From Ceriagrion tenellum (taxonomy: Eukaryota > Arthropoda > Insecta > Odonata > Coenagrionidae): DNA of 64,000 bases. Position numbers and translations under genes: made by a program. The notes beneath the pieces are model-generated. The model was not told where the DNA came from. It was given only the letters and a program-made list of their open reading frames with translations, and did not search any database. The stretch spans positions 52,867,848 to 52,931,847 of the forward strand of contig OY720639.1 in assembly GCA_963169105.1 (NCBI GenBank), given 5' to 3'. Shown here in pieces: positions 1 to 12,290 of this stretch (positions are counted from its first letter, which is position 1; each line of letters starts with the position of its first letter).

Positions 1-733
1 TGGGGCAAGAGGGGGTGCTGAAGGGTGAGTGGGTGGTTGGTAAGAGGGACGGAGATATCCCATGCGTGACGGGATGCATGACGTAGAGTTGGTCAAGCCT
101 TTTTCTTTCTCTTTTTTATTATTTTTCTAGAGGAGTCCGATTCGAAGGCCTTTCTCCAATCTCCTTTTCTCTCTCTCTCCGATTTTTACCTCCTCCGGGA
201 TCACCTCCGGAAAGTACCTTTCCCCGTGGTTCATCCTTCTTACCCCTCCCCAATCCCCCATCCAGATCTCCCCTTAAAAGTTGTTTTATCGAATCGGTTG
301 CTCGTTTTTCTCCCTTGTTTGGATTCCGTCACCGGCCCAAAGGAGCTCTAAGAAGCAGCATTTCTTTTTACTGACTTCGTCGACTTTTCTCTTTGCGATG
401 CAGGTTATGGACGATTTCTGTGTAGATTGATGAAGGAAGGATGTTTTTCTCTCTCCTGCTAATGCATAGATGAGCCTCCTACCAATATGGAGTCGCAGAT
501 GCCCGTAAATTCTCAAAAATCAGTATCCTGGGATATTCACTCGCATTTCATCATTGAAAGGGCGGCAAAGATTTTCCAGTCCACAATTACGTATGGTAAC
601 TCAAAATAATAATTGTATAATTTCACAAAATTTTTGTACTAAACGACCGTTTCCATCCGAAAGTGGACATCATTAGATTACGTTTCGAAGTGTTTACCTT
701 TAGGGTAGCGGTGAGATGTCATGAAGGTTAGGC
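1..733. other. Non-coding stretch, no gene seen
   Basis: The first 270 bases are mildly pyrimidine-rich and the rest is AT-rich. One minus-strand reading frame here lacks any recognisable domain and I treat it as chance. Probably intron or intergenic DNA. Confidence 0.5.
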
Positions 734-984
734 TGACAGAAATGATGTATAAAAGCGTACCAGGCTCAACTTTGTGGAAGCGATAGATATTGATATCCAT
801 TTCAAAATGAAAAACAATGGTAACTTTCAACACAGAATTTTAAATGACTGCCGATATATCGGCAGTATCAAGGACCTTGATAATGGCACTAGGTGCTGAA
901 ACCATGGTCGGCAATCATTTAAAATTCTGCGTTGAAAGTTACCATTGTTTTTCATTTTGAAATGGATATCAATGACAGAAATGA
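734..984. repeat. Foldback (hairpin) element flanked by 12-bp direct repeats
   Basis: Arms at 789-853 and 909-973 are 65 bp each and reverse-complementary except at two positions. The 55-bp loop holds two smaller palindromes (CCGATATATCGG at 851-862 and ATCAAGG-A-CCTTGAT at 867-881). The 12-mer TGACAGAAATGA lies directly at 734-745 and again at 973-984, overlapping the end of the right arm by one base. Both arm mismatches would be G:U pairs in an RNA copied from the plus strand template, that is, in a minus-strand transcript. It could be a foldback or MITE-like element with its target duplication, or a recent inverted duplication. No protein is encoded. The high arm identity suggests recent origin or conservation of the stem. 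Confidence 0.85.
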
Positions 985-2089
985 ATTCAGTTATTGTGGT
1001 AATCGCTTTGAAATTTTAAGTTCCTAGTATCGTCTGTTAACGGCAGTTTAAAAACCTCTGGCTCGTTCTCTTCCCACCTTTTTCTTTCATTTGTTCATGC
1101 TATTTGAGCTAGTTTTTAGTTTATTCCATTACTGAGTCGCAGAATTGTTTTGTACTTATAAATTGAACATTTTCAACACAGTTTCTGAATAGTTCCTAAA
1201 TATTTTGGAACATGTTGCCTACTAGTTCTCTATACATTTTCAATGCATTCCTGTGAATTCAGCTTCTAAGGGATGGCTAACAAAGAATTAGAATAAAATT
1301 AATTACTTCAAATTTGCTACAAATTGAGGAGTATCGATGTAATTGAGGTATGAGGTTGCTATTTTATATCCTGTATATATATATTATGGAAACCTATTTA
1401 ATCATTCGTCTCGCCCAATGAATTAACACGATTGACTGCCGTTTAGCCCTACGATTGTTTGCCTAGTTGTCCCTTTGTTTGGTGAGAAGAACATTTTCTT
1501 GCATTAAAGGATATTAAAGTGCACATTTTTTAGTTTAGTCATTTGCTTTAGAGAAGTTATCAATATATTCCTAAATGGAAACTTTTCTTAAAAATTTACG
1601 CTGTGGTCTGGCAATACGAAAGGATGATCCGATTGGCCCGTATTTCTATGCATACAATTAACAGTTTTGGGGAGCCTTCCTCAGCCTTGGTATTTCTCTC
1701 TCGGACGGGACTTATTGTTGTCAAGTAATTGAGCCATGGGCGTGTTGTTCCCCAATTATATAGTCAATAAGTCCTCTTTTGCGAGTCAGATTTATTTCCC
1801 ATAGTTAAAGGGTCGTCAAATGCAACAATAGGTGGTGAGGAGAAATCGGAAACTCGTGGTCGGTCCCATGGGGAAGGAATCTTGCTCCCACCCTTTGCTG
1901 CCTTTTGTTCAATTTCCTCGCATACTTTTTTCCACCGTGCATCCCTTTCTCCTGGATTGACCATCACTTGCCCTTAATTCCCCCACTTGTGTGACGAGTT
2001 TTTTTCCTCCTTCATTCGTGTGGACCGATCTCTTGTCCTACTCGCGAAAAATCCCTGCTCGTGCATGGTGCGAGGTGAATGAGATTTAC
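985..2089. other. AT-rich non-coding stretch
   Basis: No gene is recognised. A 67-codon minus-strand frame (1764-1967) has a protein-like composition, with a charged stretch around ERDARWKKVCEEIEQ. It has a stop just upstream, no acceptor-like pyrimidine tract and no family I recognise, so I do not call it as a gene. Confidence 0.4.
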
Positions 2090-2135
2090 GAAGGAGTCGT
2101 AGACGACTTAAAGTCGGTTATTCCTTCTGCCCAAG
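2090..2135 (+). repeat. Copy 1 of a short repeat ending CCTTCTGCCCA
   Basis: GTCGTAGACGACTTAAAGTC is followed by GGTTATTCCTTCTGCCCA. Related sequences lie near 3030-3070 and 4118-4153, roughly 1 kb apart and in the same orientation. This suggests a dispersed or tandemly spread unit whose middle has diverged. Confidence 0.5.
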
Positions 2136-3029
2136 AGTCATGGATTGCATTCTTTTAGACTTTTCTGTACTAGCAGGGAAAGATTTGACGGAATAATTAT
2201 TTTCGCCGGCTCAGTTTTTCTAAAATAATAGCCTCTGGAAAATCATCATCAAAATCTTAGCTTAACTTATAATAGCCAACGGTGGTTGGAACAATATAAA
2301 TGAGTGATTATATTTCTTTTAAATTTGATCAAGAACAGCCAAATAAAAGTTCTTAAAGTGAGTGGCATCTAGGAGAAAGTGTTTCCCTGTTAATTATAAA
2401 TAAATTTTCTCAATTTCCATTATTCTAGTTGAATGAAATGAAAACAGGCAAGTGATGATGACTCCGATATTTTGCAGGAAGTCCCATGGAAATAAAGTTT
2501 TCGTGGGATTATACCTTGTGTTTCCATTCAGTAGACATGAATTTTCACGTAACTCAGTCTGAAACCATCGAATACGTTCCTCTTTTAAGATAGGCAGATA
2601 GAAATATTATAGATAGATGAAAAGGCATTATTTGGAAAACGCTTTGGCTGCTGCTGCTATTATTCCATACATTCTATTCTAGCTTTTCTCAACAATAATT
2701 TCCTATAGATTAAGTTTTTATTATTTACATTAAATAAGTGGTTGACATTTTTTTTAAATTTAAGTGGTAAAATTTTCGCTTTTCCGATCTTTCTACTTGT
2801 CAAATCCTGGAAGAAGACGATATTATCTGGAAGGTACAGCTGGAGGAAACGGTACTTCTTCGTATCGAATGTTTAATGGTAGGAAGTTCGCCTATTTCCG
2901 CCTTCATTCGAGAGGTTGATAATAATTATGATGATTCTTATGATAGTGATTTTTCATATCCATAATTGTGACGTTTGTTTGCTCGCAAGATGTTCCTTTA
3001 CACAGATTGGGGATGTGAGTGCGATTTTT

Positions 3030-3070
3030 AAAGGGCGTGTTGAGGAGGTCGGTCAATCCTTCTGCCCACT
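3030..3070 (+). repeat. Copy 2 of the CCTTCTGCCCA repeat
   Basis: It carries TTTTTAAAGGGCGTG, then GGTCGGTCAATCCTTCTGCC, matching the third copy closely in its last 20 bases. Confidence 0.5.
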
Positions 3071-4117
3071 TGTTCTAGTCAGTCCATTAATTTCCTTGTG
3101 TTTTTTAGTGCTTAAGAAAGATTCAGTGTGGTCCTTCGTTTTGCTTATCATGTTACTGAATAATATGTCGCTTACTCCATTATACCACCCTTAAAATTGG
3201 GCGGGAAGGCGGAAAAAAGGCCAAGATACAGATATGAAAGGCAGCAATAGAGAAAATTATGCATTAGCCCTAGAAGATGAGGGAAACTAAGGAGCATGCC
3301 CTACAAAAAACCTAACCTAGGCTTATAATGACGTTAATCATAATGAAGGCAACATTTTTGTCAACACTTCTGATGAATTTAAAAATTCAGTGAAATTGGT
3401 TTCATCATAAAAATAATTGTATCATCTTTTTAACTATGCCAAAATATCAGCTGCGTATCGCATTACTTTTCGGAGCTAATTATATTACGGGAAAGATTTG
3501 TAAGTTAACGATAAAAATATAGAACCCATTTTTCAACGAACATGGTGGTGCTGTGCCCTCCAAAAAGAAAATGTTATATAATGAGCAAGTTCTAGCGAAC
3601 TGATTGCACCAGAATGTTACAATTTGTATTTCTGATGCTTTCTTATTGATGTTAAAAAAATGAATTTATAAAAAATCGCAATCTTTTTTGAAGATCGTAA
3701 CACCTTGATTGTGAGGGAAATTTCAGCGTTCGATATGAAAAAATAAGTTGTTCGTGTATTATTGTTCAATCTTGTTGGACAAGGAGTTTACGTCGTTAAT
3801 TTGACTATACTTCACATATCTTTAACCTTCACTGTATGAATTTTTAAGTACGTACCAAACATTTTTTTCTGATAAAATACTTCTAGAAGCGCAACAATTA
3901 CTATATTATGATACCGAAAACCACGTACTATTACAACGGAGTGTATCATATCTACGCACCATGCGGTGGAGAAGAATAACTATGCCCATAAGTAATAAAT
4001 GGAATTGTGTGTAGTGTATCATATGCGATATTAAATGCAGTGAAGGTTTAAAATCAAATTCGAACGAGATCTGTGTTATGACTGGAGAAAAATCTCGCTC
4101 AACAGCGTTAAAGGGAT

Positions 4118-4153
4118 CGTCGACGGCTTTAGTCGGTCAATTCCTTCTGCCCA
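4118..4153 (+). repeat. Copy 3 of the CCTTCTGCCCA repeat
   Basis: It carries GTCGACGGCTTTAGTCGGTC, then AATTCCTTCTGCCCA. It sits directly upstream of a pyrimidine-rich tract, as repeat edges often do in this window. Confidence 0.5.
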
Positions 4154-4334
4154 CGCGCCCTCGTCGGAGCGTTGCATTCATTGTGCTTTTCGGGGCTCTG
4201 GAGGGGAAGAGGAGAGAGGGAAGATTCGCCTCAGTCCATGCCACTTTTTTTCCCGCAGGCCATTTCCGAAGGTGATGGTGTGGTGTACGGGGGAGGAGAA
4301 AGAGAGAGAAAACCTCTTTGGCTGCCTTTCCCAA

Positions 4335-4630
4335 AGCGCATTCGCGCCGCCCCCACCCCACTCCTCCCTTACTGCTGCTCTTCACTTAAAACGGGAGTGC
4401 ATGGTGAAAGTAAATGAATCGATGTTGCCTCGTCACGGAATCACGTTCATGTCCTCCCTCCCCCCTTCACAACAGTTCTCTTCCTCCCCTTGCCGATCTC
4501 CTGCTCCTTGCTGCCTTTCCCTCCCAAGCTTGCGGTTTCTCCCCCCCCCAACTTCGTCGTGAAATCAGTTTCCCACTCTCAACCTTCTTTCCACCCCCCC
4601 ATTTCCCGATAAATCTTTTTTCTTAAATTC
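4335..4630 (+). repeat. Pyrimidine-rich tract
   Basis: The plus strand is dominated by C and T with short TCC/CCT words. This yields several overlapping long frames rich in Ser, Pro and Leu, or Arg, Lys and Glu on the other strand. Those frames are compositional artefacts, not genes. Confidence 0.75.
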
Positions 4631-4912
4631 CTCCCGGACTGCTTCTATGGAAGGAAAGGGAACTTCATGCGTGTGTCGGTGTGATGGAACTCGAGAGAAA
4701 TGGAATGGAAATTTAAAAAAAAAATGGTAGAAGATAAAAACGCGAATCATGCCGATATCTAATCCTCAAATCAATTCCGAGCATGGATATCGAGCTAATA
4801 AATTTAACTTGATAAAGCCGTAATTGCCCGATTGCTGCTGCGAATACGCCGATTGGATTGTGCTCTTCGAGGTTACCAGGCTGGAAATGGATTTCGGTTT
4901 GCTGATTGTTTC

Positions 4913-5060
4913 AGGAGACGACCGACCGGTGTCTTTTGCACCTCTGAGGACAGGTGGATAGGTTGGTAAGGGAAGGATAGTTTGTGGAATGGAGAAAAGG
5001 TGGAGGAAAACCTAGCGACGCCATCAACGTACGATTAACGAGGCCCAACACGTAGGGGTC
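4913..5060 (-). mobile_element. SINE-like repeat family copy A (body only)
   Basis: GGAGACGACCGACCGGTGTC, TTTTGCACCTCTGAGG, GGTTGGTAAGGGAAGGAT and GGAATGGAGAAAAGG follow the same order as in copies at 20152, 44229, 53827 and 54900. In the copies that keep a tRNA-like head, the head lies at the right end in antisense, so the element reads on the minus strand. This copy has lost the head. Confidence 0.55.
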
Positions 5061-6560
5061 CATGAAATCAAGTCTGACCAACGGTATTGTACTTATACAA
5101 TGATCACAATATGTTGATTAAGTAGATATCGTGATTCCATTAAAAATCACTACCGTGGCCCATATCTGAACGCGGTTTCTCGGAATGGTAATGTAAGAAG
5201 TTAGAAGTTAATCTTGCCGCGGCATCAAACCAATCCCCTTCGCACTTATTTGTGGTCGCATTCTTTAACGATTGTTGCTTGTGTGAAAAGTTACCTTCAT
5301 GATTCACGAGCTTCTGAGGCTTCTTGGTGACGCGTATGGAAGCTATCCGCAAACTCAACGCGTATGCTGCCGACGTCGTATTTTCCCATTCTTGTGAATG
5401 AAAAATATTTTGGTATTAGTCTCTTCTGTTCCCTCTGCTCATCTATGGAGCTTAAAGGAGAACGGTTATTTTGATAAAGTTTGCCAGGCGAATGCATTAT
5501 ATAGCCATCTTGTTTTTTTCGTACTGTTTCAGGTGTTTCCTGAAATGAAACCTGCAAATATATGTATCATGCTTTTACTGGGAGAGAAACAGCCTTCCCC
5601 TAATTTATTTGGTTATGTACGTGTATTGTTGTTGATTTCAATCAGCTGCACATTTTTATTATTTTTTAGGGAATTCTCATTAGTTTTGTCCTGGGATAAT
5701 TTGTTTTCATTACAATCATATTTTAGCCTGGGTGTTACGAGTATTATATCACATTGACGTATACCTTATCCTCCGCATGTAGTTTCATCCACCGGTACTT
5801 CTGAAGTAACAAATAATTTCCTCCTAATAATAGTGATAACCGGAAATACCATTGAGCAGTTTTTAACTTGTTGATTTGACTTTACGATCTTTTCTTCATA
5901 TAAGAAAGAAATTATTGTAGAGCGCAGCATTTGAAGGATCAGCATGCGTTGCCCAATTTGGCTAGAATTAGTCTTGAGTACAATTTTCATCGTAATTAGT
6001 CTTTTGAAATAAGGTAGGTCTTTCCTGGCAGATTTTAGTTGAATGCAAGTATAAAATTTTCTCCTGCTCTATAGTATCTTTATCCGACATAATTTTTCTC
6101 CTTAGATGGATTTGATCCGGAGAGTTATGCGACTTGATAAAATGTTCTCAAGGTTCAACCAAAGTTATTCTTATTCAAAGTCACTCATTTAACCTAATTT
6201 GACTTATACTTTAATGTTTAGGAAGTCGAGATACCCCTCACACCCCTATTAGCTGCTCTTAATGTGTGGCATTACTCTTTGGGGTTGTCGTAAATGATTC
6301 TGGAAGAAATTCATATCTGTTGATAGTACGGCGGTAGTTTTTTCCATATGCTATTCGGCTTAGTTTCTGCCCATCTCTCATAGTTTTGAAAACAAGTCGT
6401 ATTCTGACCAAGGGCTTCGTCATTGTCCCATTTTTGTATCCTTATTGGCGAGGAGTGGGACTATTATTTTCTCGGGTGAGATTGGTGAAGAGGGAAAAGA
6501 GTGGCATAGGGAAAAGAGAGCTGGGTATTCTCTGGGGAGTTTTTTTATTCAAGTGGAAGC
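5061..6560. other. AT-rich non-coding stretch
   Basis: There is no recognisable exon. The 119-codon plus frame (5398-5757) is hydrophobic and lacks domain signatures, as expected by chance in T-rich DNA. Confidence 0.45.
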
Positions 6561-6569
6561 AAGGTGTCG

Positions 6570-7060
6570 GTAACCTTCCCTCTTCCACAACCCCCATGTG
6601 TCTCCTTTCTCTCCCCTCTGTGTCGCCTCAATTTTACCCACTCCATTGTTCCTCATTCCCAACTCAGCCTCTGGCTTCTTCCTTCCCCCCCTCCGGAAAC
6701 GGCACCCTTTTTTCTGATTGCATTATCTGGTGGTTTGCCTTCCCTTCCGGCTCCCTCGGTATCCTCAGCAGCTCCGCAACCTCCTCATCCTTCCTCCTGT
6801 CCCGGGTCTTTCCTGCAAGGGAAGTGTTCTTCCTCCCTTTCTCCCTTTCCTCCCTCACTCCACTGCATTTTCTCTCCCGACCTCCGCCCAGACCTTCCCC
6901 TCCAGCTGCCAGCATCCGCCTCCTCCTCCTACATTCTCGTTTCCAGTCGCCGTTTCTTCCCGTCACGATCTCACTCGAGTCTTCCTTTTCCGTCCTTTCT
7001 TCTAACCCCTCTCCCTCTCCCCCGTTGCCCTGTCTCTCTCCCGTTGCCCTGTCGTCTTAC
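6570..7060 (+). repeat. Pyrimidine-rich tract
   Basis: About 490 bp of nearly uninterrupted CT-rich sequence. Two long plus-strand frames (up to 259 codons) overlap here, but they are low-complexity Ser/Pro/Leu strings in several frames at once. That marks base composition rather than coding. Confidence 0.8.
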
Positions 7061-7112
7061 CACTTGCGAGGGAGTCAGGGAGAGCGATCCCTCTTTGGAG
7101 GAAATGGCATTA
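7045..7112 (+). repeat. Repeat edge, copy 1 (pairs with 7730-7795)
   Basis: TGTCGTCTTACCACTTGCGA, then GATCCCTCTTTGGAGGAAAT, aligns with TTGTCCTACCCCATGGCAGA and GATCCCCTTTCGGAGGAAAT at 7730-7795. It lies at the 3' edge of a CT tract. Confidence 0.55.
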
Positions 7113-7482
7113 GAGGGTGGCCACACGTCATTGAAATCCTCGGAAAGCGAAAGAAAATGCTATGAATGGGTACCACCTTGAAATATAGTTTGGGGAGTAT
7201 CATAGTGCTTCACATGAGGTAATGAAATCCTTACTTTTGCCAATATTTTTTCACGTGCTTGCGTCAAACAGTATCAGCTACTTGCTTGGTTAAATTTCTT
7301 CGTCGCGTAGTGAGGCAGTCCTACATATCACTGTAACATACGTGGGTTCCAAGACGGGTATTATACGTATAGTTCTTAAATTGTAAAGTATGCATTTACC
7401 CAGTTTTTTCTCTTGATCAGTTACCTCTTTGTATTTCCATTTGAATAGGATTAGAATGTCATACTCATTTCAATTGTACTAG

Positions 7483-7535
7483 AACATCATGCCCAGGATG
7501 TAACTGAGACGCAGCTAATTGAAAAAATAATGTAA
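7483..7535 (+). repeat. Dispersed repeat, copy 1 (pairs with 40018-40066)
   Basis: ACATCATGCCCAGGATGT is followed about 20 bases later by TAATTGAAAAAATAAT. The copy near 40018 has ACACCATGCCCAGGATGT and TAATTGAAGGAATAAT at similar spacing. Confidence 0.55.
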
Positions 7536-7689
7536 TCAAATCGAAACTCGCGCCTCCTCATAGAATCCCGGAAAACCTGGAGTATTACCTGGTTTTGGAA
7601 ATACAATTTTAGCGCCAGGCGTGTTCGATGTCGCAGTAGTTTTCTTCTCTTGCCATTTCTACAGTTCTGTCCCTCCTCTCCTAACCTAT

Positions 7690-7706
7690 TTATATATATA
7701 TATATC
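7690..7706. repeat. (TA)n microsatellite
   Basis: A short uninterrupted TA dinucleotide run. Confidence 0.9.
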
Positions 7707-7729
7707 TTCGCTCTGTCACTCGGACCCAA

Positions 7730-7795
7730 CTCTTGTCCTACCCCATGGCAGAGAATCCTGGGAAGGAGGGATCCCCTTTCGGAGGAAATAGTGTG
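7730..7795 (+). repeat. Repeat edge, copy 2 (pairs with 7045-7112)
   Basis: It shares the GATCCCYTTTSGGAGGAAAT core and flanks with the first copy about 685 bp upstream. A new CT tract starts some 135 bp downstream. Confidence 0.55.
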
Positions 7796-7929
7796 TCAGA
7801 TGCGATGACCCGTATACAGATGCTTTGGTATATAAGGGGAGTGCTGAAGGCATTGGTGTGGGCTCTATCTTTCCCTTCCCGCCAGAAAGGGATTCCCTCC
7901 CAGAAAAGATTCCCATTTTACTCTTTTTC

Positions 7930-8110
7930 CTCTCTTGCTCCATTCACTCTCCCGCCGCCGCGAACCCCTTACACCCCCTCAGTCTCCACCCTTTCCCTCT
8001 CCTTCGCCTGCCACCCCCCAGACTTCCCCCACAAAGATCTTTTTTTTAACGGAATCCCCTCACTTCTCTTGTTTTTTTCCCTTCCTATCCTCTTCCCTTT
8101 TTCGTTCGGT
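7930..8110 (+). repeat. Pyrimidine-rich tract
   Basis: Dense C/T with CCCTC, CCGCCG and TTCCC words and no credible coding frame. Confidence 0.75.
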
Positions 8111-8780
8111 TTAACTGGGTCTTTTAAAGCTCGATTTAATGCAAGGCAAAAAAGTGGGCTATCGGACTGTTCTGAGGCGGGGTGCTAGTTTTCTTTATTT
8201 TTTTATTTCCTCCGCGTCCCTCACGTTTCTCTCTTGATATTCCTCGGATGACGGAAAGTCGCCTGCGGACCTGATTTATGTATTTTTTTGTTTCAATTTT
8301 GACGACGGGGAATCGGCTAGTCATGTCCCTTCTATATGCTAGTATGTGTTATTTGTGGGTTGTCTCGGTAATGAGATAGCGTCTAGGAAAAAACAGGAAA
8401 TTTTTCTTCCGTGTCTCTGCTGGCGTCTCGCCTTTTAGTTGCTTCTCCTTTGTTTCCCACTTAATGCTCTTGTCATTCGGGTTGTACTCATTTGTTTGTC
8501 TGTAAGTAATTGGATGATATTAGAAAGAAATATTGTTTTCTCGTTGATCGTTTCTTAAGAGTTCGTTGAGAGCTAAGTGGGTACCTGCGTGGGTTTTAGA
8601 ACGAACATTGGATTTTCTTCGAAGATATTATAACATACTTGATGCGATTGGAGAGTAAGGTAAGATAACTCACGCCGTTCGTTGGTCTACTACTCGTTCT
8701 ATGTTTACATTTCTGACGTATAAAGATAAATTGATCCTAAAAAATAAATATTAATTAACCGTGGAATGTGTCCATTGTGA

Positions 8781-8888
8781 TGATGGCATGAAACGAGTTG
8801 TGAATCGTTACAGTCACTAAGACTGTAGTAGCATTGATGGCATGAAACGAGTTGTGAATAATTTCAGTCACTAAGACTGTAGTAGCAC
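8781..8888 (+). repeat. Tandem duplication, two 54-bp units
   Basis: Unit 1 is 8781-8834 and unit 2 is 8835-8888. Both start TGATGGCATGAAACGAGTTG and end in CACTAAGACTGTAGTAGCA. They differ in a cluster of bases in the middle (ATCGTTAC versus ATAATTTC) and at the last base. Each unit contains CAGTC...GACTG, a small inverted repeat. A third unit begins with TGAT only. Confidence 0.9.
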
Positions 8889-11800
8889 TGATTTTCTAAT
8901 AGCATGTCAGGGTTACCCATTTATCCGTTGGTCAACTGATGTTTTTATTTTTAATGCTCGGTAATTATTTTGTTTTTATTCCGAAACCTTTGCCAAACCA
9001 TCATTATGCAGTTCTATCTTTTTAGATGTTTTTTTTTCACATTGACACTCACGCTCACGTGAGATGGTAAAATAATGAGGAGGCAATCCTCCTCTTCGCG
9101 GCCAAAGGGAAAGAGTTATGAAAGTGCCTCCGCAAAATGAATGCGGACTTTCTATCCTTTCCTTTTCACTTCACAGCTACGCGAATACGAAAAGGCCGTT
9201 GGCCTTTAATTGCCGATTTTCTTCTTCCAACTTTCTTGATACCTCATCGTTCTATGGAATGTGTGGTGTTTTCTTTCATGCTGGTCAGCGCCCTAAAGAA
9301 CTGTCCCGTTGCCGATTCTTATATTTTAAGGCAATGACCGAAAAATGAGTCAACTGGAGGTGATAATGAACCCAGAAATATAGCTCGCTGATAGAATAAT
9401 TGTTTTAATTGCTGAGAACTGCTCGCCAAGGAACTATGTAGTAGAGAACCTTGTAATAAGTAGACTTTGAACGAATCTTTAAAAAATGGTTCTTTTTAAC
9501 CATTGGCGACAATGGCGATCATTGGATAGGATAACCAAAACTTACTCATCCTTCTTTTCTGACTAAATCAGCATCAAGCATTATATCAATTATCTAGCTA
9601 CATTACATTCAATACCGACCTTAACTAATGGTAACTAGCTGTTCGTCCTCTTCTCCGAACTCTTTTTGCAAATCCGTTGCCGCGTGATGAATATACCTTG
9701 AGGTCGTCTAATCTTCCCATTTGGATACTTCCTTCTGCGTGGGATGGGCTTATAAATTGCTTCCAGTGGCCGAAATCTTATTGCGAAACACTGTCTACTT
9801 AATTTTAAAAGTGAAATCATCTTCGACCATCCCTTTCGCAATATTTTGTTGCAGAAGTATTGATCGAGATTGGGTATAGTTTTTCTGCTTAGGTGCCGCT
9901 CTATTCCATAGTAGAAGTCATCAGTCATTACGCGACCCAATTCTCTCTCATCTAGATTTTGGTACTTGGGGGTAGGTGCAAGAGGAGACGCAGTAGTTTG
10001 AAACTCCCTTCATAATTAAAGAGATTTACCAATCTATTATCAGTTTTCCGTGTCATCGTGTGTCGTGGGCTAATATTTTTGTTTCATAAACTTATTTTGT
10101 TATCTTCCCGCCAAGCATAATGACGCGTAATGACATTTATGTACCTGTATATGTGTTCTCCTCGTATTGTTGTTGTGTTGCCTTTTCTTCTTCATTTCAA
10201 CCTCCATGCAAGTCTAACGGAACTTAATATTTCCTATCTCTTCCCACCCGCTCCTCTTGATCTTCACTCTCCTTTCAATTGCGGTGCTTACGCCTCATTC
10301 CCTTGAGTCCGTTATTATCTATTTCTTTGAACTCCTGCTTTTCGTTTCAGTTGACTGATCTACGCTCCTTTCTCACTATTTCCTTGCGTCGTCATTTACG
10401 TCTTAAGTGATTTTAGAACCAATTGTAGTGGGAGTAGATGGATTTATGAAGGTGAAACAATAGCTGCTGGTTATTTGGAACACATTGAGCCTCCATGAAT
10501 AAAATTACTATTGTGTAAGAAAGTGCTGAATTCAGTTATAACATTAAGTGTGTTTCAACACTGATCAAATTATAAGAAATTGGTAGGCTTCTCTAAAAAA
10601 ATGAACACTTTATCTTTTTAAGAACGTTATCTCCCGGAATGTCTCTCAGTTCCCACTAGACACCATGTTGCACACGCAAGCCAGAGTATTTTTCACATTC
10701 GGCAAGGTAGAACCATTCGCCCGCCATAATTAAACCATTTCTCCTTCAGAGCTCACCGGGGCTTCTCTCCTGATTCGTATTTGCGTGTATTATTTCCATC
10801 TTTACCTTTAACCGCAGCTCTGTAACATTGATTTCCGTAAGTGACATCAAATGGTACTTATTCTAATCTCTGTCGTTAGTTCTGCAATAGAAAGAAAAGC
10901 GAATTACCCATTAGTACGCAAATAGAAATGTTGCATTTTAATTGGCGAAAAATTCATGCTAACCTGGTTTAAAGTTTTCGCCCATAAACCGGTTCATCAT
11001 TTAAGTTTGCCTGGTCGTGGATGAGTGAATGGCGATTATAAGTAAGCGGTGCATTGGGTTGGAAAGGCTCTCCAATAGAAAGGGTGTATCATCATTGGAT
11101 TGTGCCAGCTGTTCTCGCTCAGTCCCATCTGCTATGTGGGCCAACGTAATATTCATTTGGCGTAATTTTCAGCCCATAGGACAGCATCTGCAGAGTAGCT
11201 TGGCGCACCCCCAGTGGAATTCGAGCGTCGCCAGTTTGGTTTCTGTTGTCCCAGGCGGGAAGTATATCTTATTTTTGCGTCATGTCTCACCAATGTTGCC
11301 AATATTCGGTGTTGCATTAATATTATCTTTGGAGGTTTTCGCTCCATTTATTGTAGTAACATGATGGAAAAACATCAGTGGCCGGCCAGTGTCCTCAAAA
11401 GGCCATATTTCTGCTGATATTTCTTGTCATTGCCATTAACAATGTTCGTATGAAAATATCGCCGTTGATGAATGAACGGAAATTCTCATCAGTCGGTCTA
11501 GTCCTGACTGATATTAGAAATGTTGTGCTTTCATATTATTAATTCTTGCTCGTCCCTGCCTTATTTGTTTACCGTGTCATATGTGATTACAAGCTATGGC
11601 GTATGTTCAATACTGATTGAAATATCTTCCTTTGAGTGAGCAATCTAGTGTTGCTCATTTCTTGAAGAGCTTTTGTAGCCGTTTTCTCTTTAATTTACTC
11701 GTCGAACGGACACTCCCGTTATTCATATTTAGCATTCTTTCGCCGCTCACGTAATAGTATTCACATCTACGGTGTAATACGCGAACAGGGAGTCCGTTGG

Positions 11801-12290
11801 AAAATCAACTGTCACCTGTTTTTTGCGTCTTTTAAATATTTCCATCTTTTCATTCTTCTCCGTTTTTTTGCCGTTCTCGATTGGTCAACTTTAGTCTCCG
11901 TGATTGATGGGAACTGTGTCGTATGATGGAAACTCTAATACCACTTCCTTTCTCGATCCCAGCTCAATATTTCTAGAGTTTTGAATATTTGCATCACATG
12001 GGCGCTGAATGGGAGCAACGTCAAAAGGGTGAACTTTGGGGAATGCCATGGGTTATGGCAGTACCTCAGTTGTATGTTAAAAGATGGAAATTTTTGGTAC
12101 GTATTAGTCGAAATGGAAGGAAATTTTAGATTTAGCTATTAATTTTAGCATGGTATCGTGGCTATGTTAGGGTATTTATCAGAATAATTGCTAATTAGTG
12201 AGCTGAATAGAAGAAAAAGTTTAGACTTTATTGTTCTTTATGGAGTGTAGGATCGCATTTGATGGTAATTTAATAATTAGCGGGCTCAAA
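8889..12290. other. Long AT-rich stretch without a recognised gene
   Basis: No domain-bearing frame, RNA gene or clear repeat copy was identified by eye. The frames at 9635-9940 (-) and 11029-11364 (+) are unremarkable in composition. The most likely reading is intron or intergenic DNA with old unrecognisable repeats. Confidence 0.4.

Noticed and set aside
1764..1967. Minus-strand 67-codon frame with charged, protein-like sequence
   Set aside because: Stop just upstream, no splice acceptor tract, no family recognised. Possibly an old transposase piece, but unsupported.
6386..7181. Overlapping plus-strand frames of 259 and 205 codons
   Set aside because: They lie in a CT tract and are Ser/Pro/Leu low-complexity in two frames at once, with no domain.
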